The notes beneath the pieces are model-generated. The model had not been told where the DNA came from. It searched no databases and worked only from the letters and a program-made list of their open reading frames with translations. Below are positions 46,527 to 55,033 of a stretch of DNA of 64,000 nucleotides, piece by piece. Both the position numbers and the translations under genes were made by a program. Origin of the DNA: Acidisphaera sp. S103 (GTDB lineage: Bacteria; Pseudomonadota; Alphaproteobacteria; Acetobacterales; Acetobacteraceae); contig NZ_LMUJ01000051.1 in assembly GCF_009765975.1 (NCBI RefSeq), positions 169,441 through 233,440 of the forward strand, in the 5' to 3' direction. Positions within the stretch are counted from its first letter, which is position 1. Each line of letters starts with the position of its first letter.

Positions 46527-47423
46527 ATGATCGACTGGGATGACGTTCGCTACTTTCTTGCCGTCGCACGCGGAGGCTCGGTGCGGGCTGCCGCCGCGCA
46601 CCTCGGGGTGAATCATTCAACCGTGCTGCGACGCATCGCCCAGCTCGAGGGACGCCTTGGGGCGCACATGTTCGAAAAGCTGCCTTCGGGCTACCGCCTG
46701 ACGGAGGCGGGCGAGGAGGTCCTCGAGCTCGCGGTCCAGATGGAAGCGTCGTCGCACCAGCTGGAGACGCGGGTCTTCGGCCGCGACCAGAGCGTGCGCG
46801 GGCTTCTGCGGGTGACGTTGGCTCCGACCCTCGCGACACACCTGCTCATGCCGGACTTCGCCGATTTCGCGCGTCTGCATCCCGATGTCGAGATGGAAAT
46901 CTTGTCGTTCGGCGAGCTGGCAAATCTGACCAACCGGGAGGCCGACGTGGCGATCCGCGTCGTCTACGACCGCAAAACTCTGCCGCTCAATCTCCACGGC
47001 CTGAAGGGACCGGAATTGTCCGGAGGCGTCTACATGTCCCGCGATCGACTCGCCGCGTGGCGTGCGGGCGCGCCTGATCCCATCCGGTGGATCGTCATAA
47101 GCAGTCATGGAATCCCTGACTGGGCCCGTGAGAGTGAGGTTCGCACCACGGGGGTTCCGTTCAGGACCACGGACGGCGAGGCGCAGATCGTTGCTGCACA
47201 GCAAGGGATTGGGATCACGACACTGCCGTGCTTCGTCGGAGATGCCGACTCCCTACTGGTGAGGGTGCCGGGCACCGACCTGCACATGTACGGAACGCTC
47301 TGGATTCTCACACAGGGGGAGACACGCAAGACGAAGCGCGTGCGGCTCTTCACGGAGTTCGTATCCCGCAGGCTTGCCGCGTACGCTCCGCTTCTTGCGG
47401 GGCTGTCCATATCGCGCGACTGA
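46527..47423 (+). CDS. LysR-family transcriptional regulator
   Basis: 298 aa from ATG 46527 (MIDWDDVRYFLAVAR). N-terminal winged helix (residues 2-62: GGSVRAAAAHLGVNHSTVLRRIAQLE), then a periplasmic-binding-type effector domain (RADVAIRV-like segment EADVAIRVVYD). The in-frame codons upstream lack the HTH. Divergent from the SDR/F420-like/NmrA genes, the usual geometry for a LysR regulator and its targets. Confidence 0.88.
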   Translation: MIDWDDVRYFLAVARGGSVRAAAAHLGVNHSTVLRRIAQLEGRLGAHMFEKLPSGYRLTEAGEEVLELAVQMEASSHQLETRVFGRDQSVRGLLRVTLAPTLATHLLMPDFADFARLHPDVEMEILSFGELANLTNREADVAIRVVYDRKTLPLNLHGLKGPELSGGVYMSRDRLAAWRAGAPDPIRWIVISSHGIPDWARESEVRTTGVPFRTTDGEAQIVAAQQGIGITTLPCFVGDADSLLVRVPGTDLHMYGTLWILTQGETRKTKRVRLFTEFVSRRLAAYAPLLAGLSISRD

Positions 47424-47425
47424 CG

Positions 47426-47454
47426 CGGGGCGGGGCGGGGCGGGGCGGGGCGGG
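47426..47454 (+). repeat. CGGGG pentanucleotide tandem (G-quadruplex-forming)
   Basis: Five perfect CGGGG units plus CGGG, directly after the LysR stop (TGA 47421-47423). Six G-runs with single-C loops satisfy the G-quadruplex pattern on the plus strand. It lies between convergent genes and may act as a transcription block or be slippage-prone. Confidence 0.7.
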
Positions 47455-47603
47455 TCGCCGGCGACGTTTGCCGTAATCCGGTCGAAAGCCGAGCTGCGAT
47501 CGCTTGAAGCGGCGTCGGTCAATCCGCGAATGGTGCGCCGTGTCGCAACCGGCGCGAAGGCCACACGACTGGCGGACGATGGACGTCACCATCGCTGACG
47601 GTC

Positions 47604-47711
47604 TTATGGGCAAGTAGCCTGGCAGCGCCACCGCAGGCAGCGCGAGCCAGCTTTGCTGAACAGCCTGTCGTATTCGCTGAGGCTGCGCTCGCGTCCATCG
47701 GTCTCGCTCCG
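47604..47711 (-). pseudogene. 3' remnant of a methyltransferase-like gene
   Basis: The minus-strand frame reads SETDGRERSLSEYDRLFSKAG and ends in TAA at 47604. This resembles the C-terminus of SAM-dependent O-methyltransferases (pattern G-R-E-R-x-x-x-E-Y-x-x-L-F-x-x-A-G). No methyltransferase body exists upstream; the frame runs into the SDR stop at 47719. It looks like a stub left by deletion. Confidence 0.35.
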
Positions 47712-47718
47712 ATCCAAC

Positions 47719-48621
47719 TCAATCCATGGCTGCCGGGTGGAGCAGGTTTTCCAAGCCGATATTGTGATACATTTCATTCCGCACCCGATCGGCGACGCCA
47801 TTGACGATTTCCGCGCCATCCTGCGACGGATCGACGTGGACCCGGAAGGGACGCTTGCCAAACGGCATATCGACGACCCGCACGATCTGCCGTGCCACTT
47901 CCGCCGGATCGGCGTCGGCCGGCTCGAGACCGGCCAGACCTTTCAGCGCCTTGTCGGCGATGCCGGCATAGGGACCGGCCTCGTACTCCGCGACCCGCGC
48001 CGAATCCGCTGGCTTGCCCGAATGCGCGAAGTGATTGGTGCCCTTGGTGAAGGCACCTGGGACCATGATCGTTGTCTCGATGCCCCACAGCGCCAACTCG
48101 GTGGAGTAGGTCACCGCCAGAGCGTCCATCGCCGCCTTGGCCGCGAAATAGGGGCCGAGGAATGGCGGGGTACCACCGCGCGTCGAGGAGGAGCCGACCC
48201 AGACCAGCAGGCCTTTACGCTGGCCGCGCAGATGCGGCAGCGCCGCCCGGTTCACCCGCTGGGCGCCCAGAACGTTGACGTCATATTGCTGCATCAACTG
48301 CTCGGGCGTGAAGGCTTCGGCCGGACCGAACACCATGTGGCCGGCATTGTGGACGATCACATCGAGGCGCCCGGTGTCGGCGATGATATGGGCGACGCCG
48401 GCATCGGCCGAGGCGTCGGACTGCACATCCAGCTCGACGGTGCGGAGATCCGCTTTGTTTTCGGCGGTCCAGGCGGCGACGCCGGCAACCTGTAGCGCAT
48501 TGCGGCCTGCGGTCTCGCGCATGGAGGCATAGACCGTGTGCCCAGCCGCGGCCAAAGCCTTGGCGGTCATGAGACCGAAGCCTGATGAGGCGCCGGTGAC
48601 GAGAATGACGGACTTGGACAT
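47719..48621 (-). CDS. SDR-family oxidoreductase
   Basis: 300 aa. Cofactor loop TGASSGFG (about residues 9-16), HNAGHMVFG (NAG motif), catalytic Ser in WVGSSSTRGG, active-site YFAAK (GPYFAAKAAM, about 157-166), and a longer C-terminal region typical of the extended-substrate classical SDRs. Follows another SDR gene in the same direction with a 26-bp gap, so the two are probably one transcript controlled by the divergent LysR gene. Confidence 0.88.
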   Translation of the reverse strand: MSKSVILVTGASSGFGLMTAKALAAAGHTVYASMRETAGRNALQVAGVAAWTAENKADLRTVELDVQSDASADAGVAHIIADTGRLDVIVHNAGHMVFGPAEAFTPEQLMQQYDVNVLGAQRVNRAALPHLRGQRKGLLVWVGSSSTRGGTPPFLGPYFAAKAAMDALAVTYSTELALWGIETTIMVPGAFTKGTNHFAHSGKPADSARVAEYEAGPYAGIADKALKGLAGLEPADADPAEVARQIVRVVDMPFGKRPFRVHVDPSQDGAEIVNGVADRVRNEMYHNIGLENLLHPAAMD

Positions 48622-48647
48622 GATAAACTTCCTCGTTTGAGATGGGC

Positions 48648-49388
48648 TCAGATGATCCCGCCATTGGCGCGCAGGGTCTGGCCATTGATCCAGGCGCCGT
48701 CCGGGCCGGCCAGGAACGCCACCGCATCCGCGATGTCCTGGGGTTGGCCGAGGCGTTCGAGCGGTGCCAGCTTCGACAGCCGGTCGATCACCTCTTGTGG
48801 CTTGCCGTCCAGGAACAGCCTGGTCGCCGTCGGCCCGGGCGCGATCGCATTGACGGTGATGTTCCGGCCGCGCAGCTCTTTGGCGAGAATGCTGGTCATG
48901 GCTTCGACCGCGGCCTTTGTGGCGGCATAGACGCCATACGTCGGCTGCAGCAGGCCGGTGACGCTGGACGAGAAGTTGACGATCCTTCCGCCGTCACGCA
49001 GGCGGCGGGCCGCCTCACGCAGCGTGTTGAACGTGCCCTTCAGGTTCACCGCGATGTGCCGATCGAACAGGTCGTCGGTGCTATCGCTGATCGCCGCCAG
49101 GTTCATGATCCCGGCGTTGTTGATCAGCACGTCGACGCCGCCGAAGGCGGTCTCGGCCAAATCGAACATCCGGGCCACGGCGGCGGCATTCGAGATGTCG
49201 GCCTGAGCCGAGACGGCCCGACCGCCCGCCGCCTCGATCCGGGCGACAACCGCTTCCGCCGAGGCCGCGTTGCCGGCGTAGTTGACCACCACGGTGAACC
49301 CGTCCTTGGCGAGGCGCTCGGCGACCGCGGCGCCGATGCCGCCCGAAGCGCCGGTGACGATGGCGACTTTGTTGGGGTGGGTGATCAT
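48648..49388 (-). CDS. SDR-family oxidoreductase (3-oxoacyl-ACP-reductase-like)
   Basis: 246 aa from ATG 49388 (MITHPNKVAIVTGASGG), behind AAGGAGAGAG. Complete classical motifs: TGASGGIG (about residues 12-19), NNAG (VLINNAGIMN), Ser in VNFSSSVTG, YAATK (GVYAATKAAV) and INGQTLRANGG at the end. First gene of the two-SDR unit, divergent from the LysR gene at 49504. Confidence 0.9.
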   Translation of the reverse strand: MITHPNKVAIVTGASGGIGAAVAERLAKDGFTVVVNYAGNAASAEAVVARIEAAGGRAVSAQADISNAAAVARMFDLAETAFGGVDVLINNAGIMNLAAISDSTDDLFDRHIAVNLKGTFNTLREAARRLRDGGRIVNFSSSVTGLLQPTYGVYAATKAAVEAMTSILAKELRGRNITVNAIAPGPTATRLFLDGKPQEVIDRLSKLAPLERLGQPQDIADAVAFLAGPDGAWINGQTLRANGGII

Positions 49389-49472
49389 GATCTCTCTCCT
49401 TGGTGCCCGCCGTCGGTGATCGGCGTCGGTGAGAACAAGATACGTCTTCTTCCCTGGCGGATAATTAGTCAT

Positions 49473-49501
49473 AGTCCGACATCATAATTCGAAAGTCCGG
49501 A
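49473..49501. promoter_or_regulatory. candidate LysR binding site, AGTCCG direct repeat
   Basis: AGTCCGAC (49473-49480) and AGTCCGGA (49494-49501) are repeated at a 21-bp interval, two helical turns, in the divergent SDR-LysR gap right next to the LysR start codon at 49504. The segment between is AT-rich (CATAATTCGAA). This placement fits autoregulation. Confidence 0.4.
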
Positions 49502-49503
49502 TA

Positions 49504-50409
49504 ATGGATCGCTTCGATGCCATGCGCGTTTTCACCCGCATCGTGGAACGACGGAGTTTCACGAAGGCTGCCGAGGATCTCGGCCTGCCGCGCTCCTCCG
49601 TTACCGATGCCGTCAGGGGGTTGGAGGTGCGTCTCGGTGTCATGCTGCTACAGCGCACAACCCGCCAGGTCAGGCCGACGCTGGACGGCGAAGCTTACTA
49701 TCAGCGATGCGTCAGTCTGATCTCGGACCTGGAGGATGCCGAGGGCGTATTCGTCGGTGCCAAGCCCTCTGGGCTCATCCGGGTCGACGTTCACGGCACG
49801 CAGGCGCGGCACTTCCTGCTGCCCGGCTTACCACGTTTTCGACAGCAATACCCTGGCATCCAACTGCACTTGAGCGAAGTACACCATTCTCTGGACATGG
49901 TCCGGGAAGGCTTCGACTGTCTCATGCGCAACGGCGATCTGGGCGACAGCTCCCTGATCAAACGACATCTGGGGACGCTTCCCCGTGGAACATTCGCCAG
50001 TCCGGACTATCTCAGCCGCCTCGGTACACCGAGAACGCCAGAGGATCTCGAAGGGCACGAAAGGGTGGGTCTGCTGTCGCCCCAAACCGGTGCAGTTCTG
50101 CCGTTCGATTTCATGGTCGGAGGTAAGCCTCATCAGGTGCCTCTGCCTGCGACTCTGACTGCGACCGGTCCTGAGACCAATGTCGCCGCCGCATGTCATG
50201 GCCTCGGGTTGATTCAGGCTGCGCGATATCGCGTTGCGCCCGAGTTGGCCTCCGGTGCGCTGGTCGAGGTGCTCGCCGATTTTCCACCCTCGCCGTTGCC
50301 TGTTTATGCCCTCTATTCCGGCACACGCCAGATGACGCCACGTCTGCGGGTGTTCATCGAGTGGATGGCCGAGCAGTTTCGCGAACGGCTCAAGTCAGCG
50401 AACCCGTGA
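49504..50409 (+). CDS. LysR-family transcriptional regulator
   Basis: 301 aa. HTH at residues 1-60 (RFDAMRVFTRIVERRSFTKA, then AEDLGLPRSSVTDAVRGLE), followed by the effector domain (GLIRVDVHGTQARHFLLP onward). Motifs resemble the AaeR/DsdC-like group that regulates an adjacent SDR or efflux gene. Divergent from the two-SDR unit, its likely target. The 262 bp after the stop, to the next LysR gene, hold nothing I can identify. Confidence 0.9.
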   Translation: MDRFDAMRVFTRIVERRSFTKAAEDLGLPRSSVTDAVRGLEVRLGVMLLQRTTRQVRPTLDGEAYYQRCVSLISDLEDAEGVFVGAKPSGLIRVDVHGTQARHFLLPGLPRFRQQYPGIQLHLSEVHHSLDMVREGFDCLMRNGDLGDSSLIKRHLGTLPRGTFASPDYLSRLGTPRTPEDLEGHERVGLLSPQTGAVLPFDFMVGGKPHQVPLPATLTATGPETNVAAACHGLGLIQAARYRVAPELASGALVEVLADFPPSPLPVYALYSGTRQMTPRLRVFIEWMAEQFRERLKSANP

Positions 50410-50671
50410 ATTTTGCCCTCCAATTTCAACTCGGCATGGATCGCAGCGACGGTTGCATGCGTGTCCTCGATGCCGACTGCCGGCCAGGGGCTCTTCGACG
50501 TCCGCGCAAGGCACCGCGCCGATCGGCATCAGGTTCACGTGCCGACAGTCGTGGCGGTCCTTTCTTGATCAGCTCTGAGAAGCCCTTGCCGTGGAGAGTT
50601 TCTGAAAATCGACCGATTGATGTCGATAGTCATCTGAACCGATCAGGCGGAACAGGCGACCGCATTGCAAT

Positions 50672-51571
50672 TCAGGCCGCCTGTCCTCTGAATGCTGCGA
50701 CGGCTTCGTCCACGAAGAGGCGGATGCTCACCGGAATCGGCTTGCTTGGCAGGTAGGTCGCGTAGAGTTCGATCGTTTCGGCGCAAAGCCCGTCAAGACA
50801 GGCGACAAGCCGCCCGTCCCGGACGTCGTCCGCGATATCCCATTCCGCTTCCAACGATAAGCCGCGACCTTCCAAAGCCCAGGCGCGCAAAACCTCACCA
50901 TCGGAACTCGTCAGCGTCCCCTGCACCTGCACGACTTTCGGGCCGGTCGCGTCGATGAAACGCCAACGGTTCTGCAAGCTGTAGCGCCGAGCGAGGCAAA
51001 GACATTCATGGTGCAACAGATCTTCCGGACAGTTGGGGACGCCGTGTTTTGCCAAATAGGACGGTGCCGCGCAGACGATGCGGCGGCCCGTCAACAGCTT
51101 TCGTGTGAGTACAGCCGGATCATCCGGAAAGCCCACGCGTAGTGCCACGTCCAGTCCATCTTCGCCCACTTCAAGTCCGGCATCCGAAAGTACGAGATGC
51201 ACCTCCAGCCCCTGGTGGCGCTTTGCGAAATCTGCGAGCAAAGGGGCGATGCGACGGCGACCCAAATCGGCTGGGGCGCCAACGCGAAGACGGCCGCGCG
51301 CGGTGCCCCCTCGTGAGGCCACCTCGGTTTCCAGGTCGCGTAACTGCTCCAGGATGCGACGGCCCTGTTCCAGGTATGTCGTGCCTTCGTCGGTTAAGCG
51401 GAAGCGTCGCGCACTGCGATCGGCCAGCTTCACGCCCAGCCGCTGCTCGAGTTCGGCCAGCCGGCGGCTGACCGCAGGTGGCGAGGAGCCGAGGATACGG
51501 GCGGCCGCGGAAAGGCTGCCCGCGTCGGCGATCGCCTGGAACAACTGCAGCTCGGCGACAACATCCGCCAT
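50672..51571 (-). CDS. LysR-family transcriptional regulator
   Basis: 299 aa. HTH at residues 4-64 (ELQLFQAIADAGSLSAAARI, then SPPAVSRRLAELEQRLG), effector domain with RVGAPADLGRRRIAPLLADF and LDVALRVGFPDD. Divergent from the MFS/HlyD exporter genes, which start 112 bp away, so it probably regulates them in response to an exported compound. Confidence 0.9.
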   Translation of the reverse strand: MADVVAELQLFQAIADAGSLSAAARILGSSPPAVSRRLAELEQRLGVKLADRSARRFRLTDEGTTYLEQGRRILEQLRDLETEVASRGGTARGRLRVGAPADLGRRRIAPLLADFAKRHQGLEVHLVLSDAGLEVGEDGLDVALRVGFPDDPAVLTRKLLTGRRIVCAAPSYLAKHGVPNCPEDLLHHECLCLARRYSLQNRWRFIDATGPKVVQVQGTLTSSDGEVLRAWALEGRGLSLEAEWDIADDVRDGRLVACLDGLCAETIELYATYLPSKPIPVSIRLFVDEAVAAFRGQAA

Positions 51572-51589
51572 CTTATGTTTCCACCATAC

Positions 51590-51606
51590 GGAAGATAGAC
51601 GTCCGG
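51590..51606. promoter_or_regulatory. candidate LysR operator, CGGA-N9-TCCG
   Basis: A short dyad in the divergent LysR-MFS gap, 19-35 bp upstream of the LysR start codon. Dyad length and position fit a LysR recognition-type site, but four-base arms occur by chance. Confidence 0.25.
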
Positions 51607-51682
51607 TTTGTTCTATATCCGGGACATCGGAGTAGTACTAAATCAGCCGCATGAAATTCGACAAGGCCCGCGGAGGATTGTC

Positions 51683-53290
51683 ATGCCGAAATCGGCTTCA
51701 CCGGACCAGAACGCCATCGCGGGCAACGTGACCACGGTACCCGCGAGCGCCGGCCCCGACCGATACATGCTGTTTGGCCTTGGACTCGCGACCTGGATGG
51801 AATTCTACACCTACGACGGCGTGAACCTGGTGCTGCCCGACATGGCCGGCACGCTGGGGATTTCCCAGGATCAGGCGAGTTGGATCCTGACGACCTATCT
51901 CTCGGCACTGCTGTTCGGCGTTCCACTGTCGATCTGGTTGGCCGGTCGTGTCGGGTATCTTCGCTACATCATCGGCAGCACCGTCGTCTTTGCGGTCGCC
52001 TCCGTCGGGTGCGCGGTCGCGCCGGATCTTGGCACCCTGCTGCTGGTGCGCGCCGTTCAGGGATTTGCCGGAGCAGGGCTGACCATGTGGTGGCGCGCCA
52101 GCGTCTACATGTTGATGCCACTGCCGCAGCGGAGCGGATCGATGATGCGGATCTCGATCATGCTCTATATGGCGACCGCGGCCGGCCTCGTCTTCTGCGG
52201 CTATGTCACGGACAATCTCGGCTGGCGGCTGATCTTCCTGCCCAACGTCCTGTTCGCCGCCATCGCCATTCGGCTGCTGGTACGGCATTTTCCGGACGTG
52301 CCGCGGTCCGCAAGCGCGCAAGCAACCGCCATCGATACGTTGGGCATCGTGCTGCTGGGCATCGCCCTGGTGTCACTCCAGGTCGTTCTGAGCCGCGGCG
52401 AAATCGATGATTGGTTCGGATCCGCGAGAATCCAGTTGCTGACCTGGATTGGCATGATCGCGTTGCTGCTGTTTGTTGCCTGGGAAATCAGTCCTCGAAA
52501 CGCCACGCCGCTGCTGCAACTGAGCCTTATCCGTAATCGTAATGTTCAGGCAGCCATCTCCCTGGGCCTATTCGCCGGCATCATCCTGTCAGGCAGCATC
52601 TACGCCGTCCCGGAATTCCTGAGGAACGTCTTTCCGTACCAACTCAGCGCGACACAGGCAGGGCGCGTCATGTGCGTCTATGCATTGACCGCGGCCGCCA
52701 TCCGCCCGTTGGTGTCGATATCGATCGCACGCTTCGGCCAACGCAAGGCCATCGCATTCGCCTTTACGACGCTCATTTGCTCGATGCTGCTGTTTGCGCG
52801 GCTGCTGACGACCGATACGCCCGATACCGACTATGTCCTGCCGTTGATGATTTACGCCTTCTGCCTTGCGCCGATGCTGTCCGCGATCGCCAGCGGGACG
52901 GTATCGAAGATTCCCCTGGCTCGGCAGCTTGATGCGGTGGCGATCTATATGACCTTCCGCCAGTTCGGTGCGTCGTTGGGTGTCACACTGGTCACCATCC
53001 TGCTGGACCGGCGCGAGACGCTGCATTCGTCCCGGCTGTTCGAACACCTGCGCGCCAGCGGGTCGCAGGCCCAGGCCTGGATGAACCAGGCAGCTCAATT
53101 CGCCATCGATCGGGGCGGCTATGCGCCAGCCCAGGCCCGGCACATGGCCGAACGGATGCTGAGCGACGAAAGCATTCGCCAGGCCGCCACCCTGGCCTAC
53201 GCCGATGCATTTCTGTTCATGGCCGCCATCGGCCTGATCGCTCTTTGTTTCGTTCCGCTCATGTCTCCAAGCCAAAGGGCAAAGCAATGA
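51683..53290 (+). CDS. MFS drug-efflux transporter, DHA2 (EmrB-like) family
   Basis: 535 aa from ATG 51683, with CGGAGG upstream. About 14 hydrophobic segments, the DHA2 number. Visible motifs: NLVLPDMAGTLGISQDQASW (motif D1-like) near residue 50, GRVGYLRYIIGS in the first cytoplasmic loop, and RAVQGFAGAGLTMWW (motif B/C region). Inner-membrane proton antiporter exporting amphipathic compounds. The stop overlaps the HlyD-type gene start by four bases (ATGA), giving a coupled EmrBA-like pair. Confidence 0.9.
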   Translation: MPKSASPDQNAIAGNVTTVPASAGPDRYMLFGLGLATWMEFYTYDGVNLVLPDMAGTLGISQDQASWILTTYLSALLFGVPLSIWLAGRVGYLRYIIGSTVVFAVASVGCAVAPDLGTLLLVRAVQGFAGAGLTMWWRASVYMLMPLPQRSGSMMRISIMLYMATAAGLVFCGYVTDNLGWRLIFLPNVLFAAIAIRLLVRHFPDVPRSASAQATAIDTLGIVLLGIALVSLQVVLSRGEIDDWFGSARIQLLTWIGMIALLLFVAWEISPRNATPLLQLSLIRNRNVQAAISLGLFAGIILSGSIYAVPEFLRNVFPYQLSATQAGRVMCVYALTAAAIRPLVSISIARFGQRKAIAFAFTTLICSMLLFARLLTTDTPDTDYVLPLMIYAFCLAPMLSAIASGTVSKIPLARQLDAVAIYMTFRQFGASLGVTLVTILLDRRETLHSSRLFEHLRASGSQAQAWMNQAAQFAIDRGGYAPAQARHMAERMLSDESIRQAATLAYADAFLFMAAIGLIALCFVPLMSPSQRAKQ

Positions 53291-54483
53291 CCCAGGTAGA
53301 CCTGCTGCTTCCCGCCGCACCCGATCGCTCAACGGATCTGATATCGCAACGGGTGGCGCCGGATGATCTCGCACATGCCGAGGCCGCCGCCAGCGAGCGG
53401 GACCAAGAGGCGGTGAGTTCCAAACCGGCGTCGAGACGGCCGCGTCGGCGGCTTCCCTGGTGGACGCTGGCGATCGGGGGCGCGTTCATCGCCGCGGCCG
53501 CCTATGTCTATGTGCCAAGTCTTTATGTCGTCGAGACCGACGACGCTTCGTTCCAGGCCGATACCGTTTCCATCGTGCCGAAAGTCGCGGCTTACGTATC
53601 GACCTTGCATGTGACCGACAACAGCGCCTTCTCGGCGGGACAGCTCCTCGTGGAACTCGATCCACGGGATTTTCAGGCAGCGGTGGATATTGCCGATGCA
53701 AATCTGCAGAGCACGCAGGCCGCGCAGGCGGTTGCCGAGGCACAGTTGAGCGAGCAAAGCCAGGTGATCACGGCAGACGAAGCCAATGTCGCGGGTGACC
53801 GCGGGACGCTGGTCTTCGCGACACAGCAGCTCGCGCGGTTTGGCGAGCTTGCCAAAACCGGTGCCGGTACCACCGAAAGCTGGCAACAGGCGCAGTCCAA
53901 TTTGACGGAGCGGCAAGCGGCGCTGCAAAGGGATATCGCAACGCTCGCGGCGGCCCGAGGGCAGGTCGATGTGCTGCAGAGCCAGGTCGCGCAGGCGAAG
54001 GCCAATACGACCCAGGCGCAGGCAGCATTGGCGCAAGCAAAGCTTAATCTGTCGTACACGAAGATCTATGCGCCGTCGGCCGGCACGGTCGCCAGCCGCA
54101 GCGCGCAGGTCGGCAACTTCGTGCAACCGGGCCAGACGTTGTTTTCGGCGGTACCGAACGAGATTTTCGTCATTGCCAACTTCAAGGAGACGCAGTTGAC
54201 GCGTATGCGGGTCGGTCAACCGGTCTCCATCAGTGTCGATGCGTTTCCCGATCGCACGCTGCACGGCCACATCGATAGTTTCCAGCGTGGGACGGGCTCG
54301 AATTTCGCACTTTTGCCGCCCGAAAATGCCACCGGTAACTTCGTCAAGATCGTTCAACGTGTCCCGGTGAAGATCCTTCTCGATGGTGCCGAACACGATC
54401 CCGGGTTACTGGGACCCGGCATGTCGGTCGAGGCAACGGTAACGGTGCGCACGCCTCCGATCTGGCTGACCTGGTTCTTGTAA
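53287..54483 (+). CDS. HlyD/EmrA-family periplasmic adaptor
   Basis: 398 aa from ATG 53287. Cytoplasmic N-terminus, one membrane anchor (WWTLAIGGAFIAAAAYVYVP, about residues 58-77), then the lipoyl-like half ETDDASFQADTVSIVPKVAAYV, a long alpha-helical hairpin rich in Gln/Ala (about 130-250), the second half YTKIYAPSAGTVASRSAQVG, and beta-barrel segments. It links the MFS partner to an outer-membrane channel not encoded here. Confidence 0.9.
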   Translation: MTQVDLLLPAAPDRSTDLISQRVAPDDLAHAEAAASERDQEAVSSKPASRRPRRRLPWWTLAIGGAFIAAAAYVYVPSLYVVETDDASFQADTVSIVPKVAAYVSTLHVTDNSAFSAGQLLVELDPRDFQAAVDIADANLQSTQAAQAVAEAQLSEQSQVITADEANVAGDRGTLVFATQQLARFGELAKTGAGTTESWQQAQSNLTERQAALQRDIATLAAARGQVDVLQSQVAQAKANTTQAQAALAQAKLNLSYTKIYAPSAGTVASRSAQVGNFVQPGQTLFSAVPNEIFVIANFKETQLTRMRVGQPVSISVDAFPDRTLHGHIDSFQRGTGSNFALLPPENATGNFVKIVQRVPVKILLDGAEHDPGLLGPGMSVEATVTVRTPPIWLTWFL

Positions 54484-54642
54484 AGAACCGGACGACGGAA
54501 TGTTACGCTATAAGCAGTTCTACCTCTTTCGTTAATCGCGCGACTCAGAGCTTCGGCGATTCTGTCTCCGATTATCCCGCTCTGGCTCGGGTTATCGTGA
54601 CGATGCCCTTTCGCTGCGACAAACAGATGGAAGGTGTATTGC

Positions 54643-54981
54643 TCAGCCGACCTTTGCGGCCTCCAGGGAAGAGCCCGAACCCAGCGGCTGCACCGGCTTA
54701 AGCCTGGACGCGGCGATTTCCCGAAGAATGGCGGCGAGGTCTCGAAATTCCTGGTCGCGTGCGTCACGGCGGCGCCAGACCAGCACAATGTCCCGCGCGA
54801 AGTCCGGCGCCGGCAGCGGCAAGAACCTGAGACCCGGACCTGTCTCTGCCGCCAGCGCCGGGATCAGCGTCAGGCCTTCGCTGGCCGCCACCATGTATTT
54901 CAGGGTCTCGAGACTGGTGCCGTGCCGGTCCTTCGAACCCGCGTCGGAGCCGATGGCGAGCACCTGATGGCGCAGGCAATG
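54643..54981 (-). pseudogene. 3' fragment of an OxyR-like LysR regulator gene
   Basis: The minus-strand frame encodes only the C-terminal third of an OxyR-type effector domain: HCLRHQVLAIGSDAG, GTSLETLKYMVAASEGLTLI (about 105 residues in all), ending at TGA 54643. The family pattern is EGHCLRDQ; homology stops at the HC next to 54981, where isochorismatase homology begins on the opposite strand. No HTH-encoding part is present, so this is a truncated relic. Confidence 0.65.
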
Positions 54982-55033
54982 CCTGACGGCAGAGAACGCC
55001 GCACTGGTCCTTGTCGACCATCAAATCGACCTG

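Noticed and set aside
50410..50671. Possible coding remnant between two LysR genes
   Set aside because: Short protein-like stretches appear on the minus strand but change frame and match no family I recognise.
54354..54788. 144-codon minus-strand frame across the HlyD 3' end and LysR fragment
   Set aside because: It overlaps two better-supported frames and has no domain.
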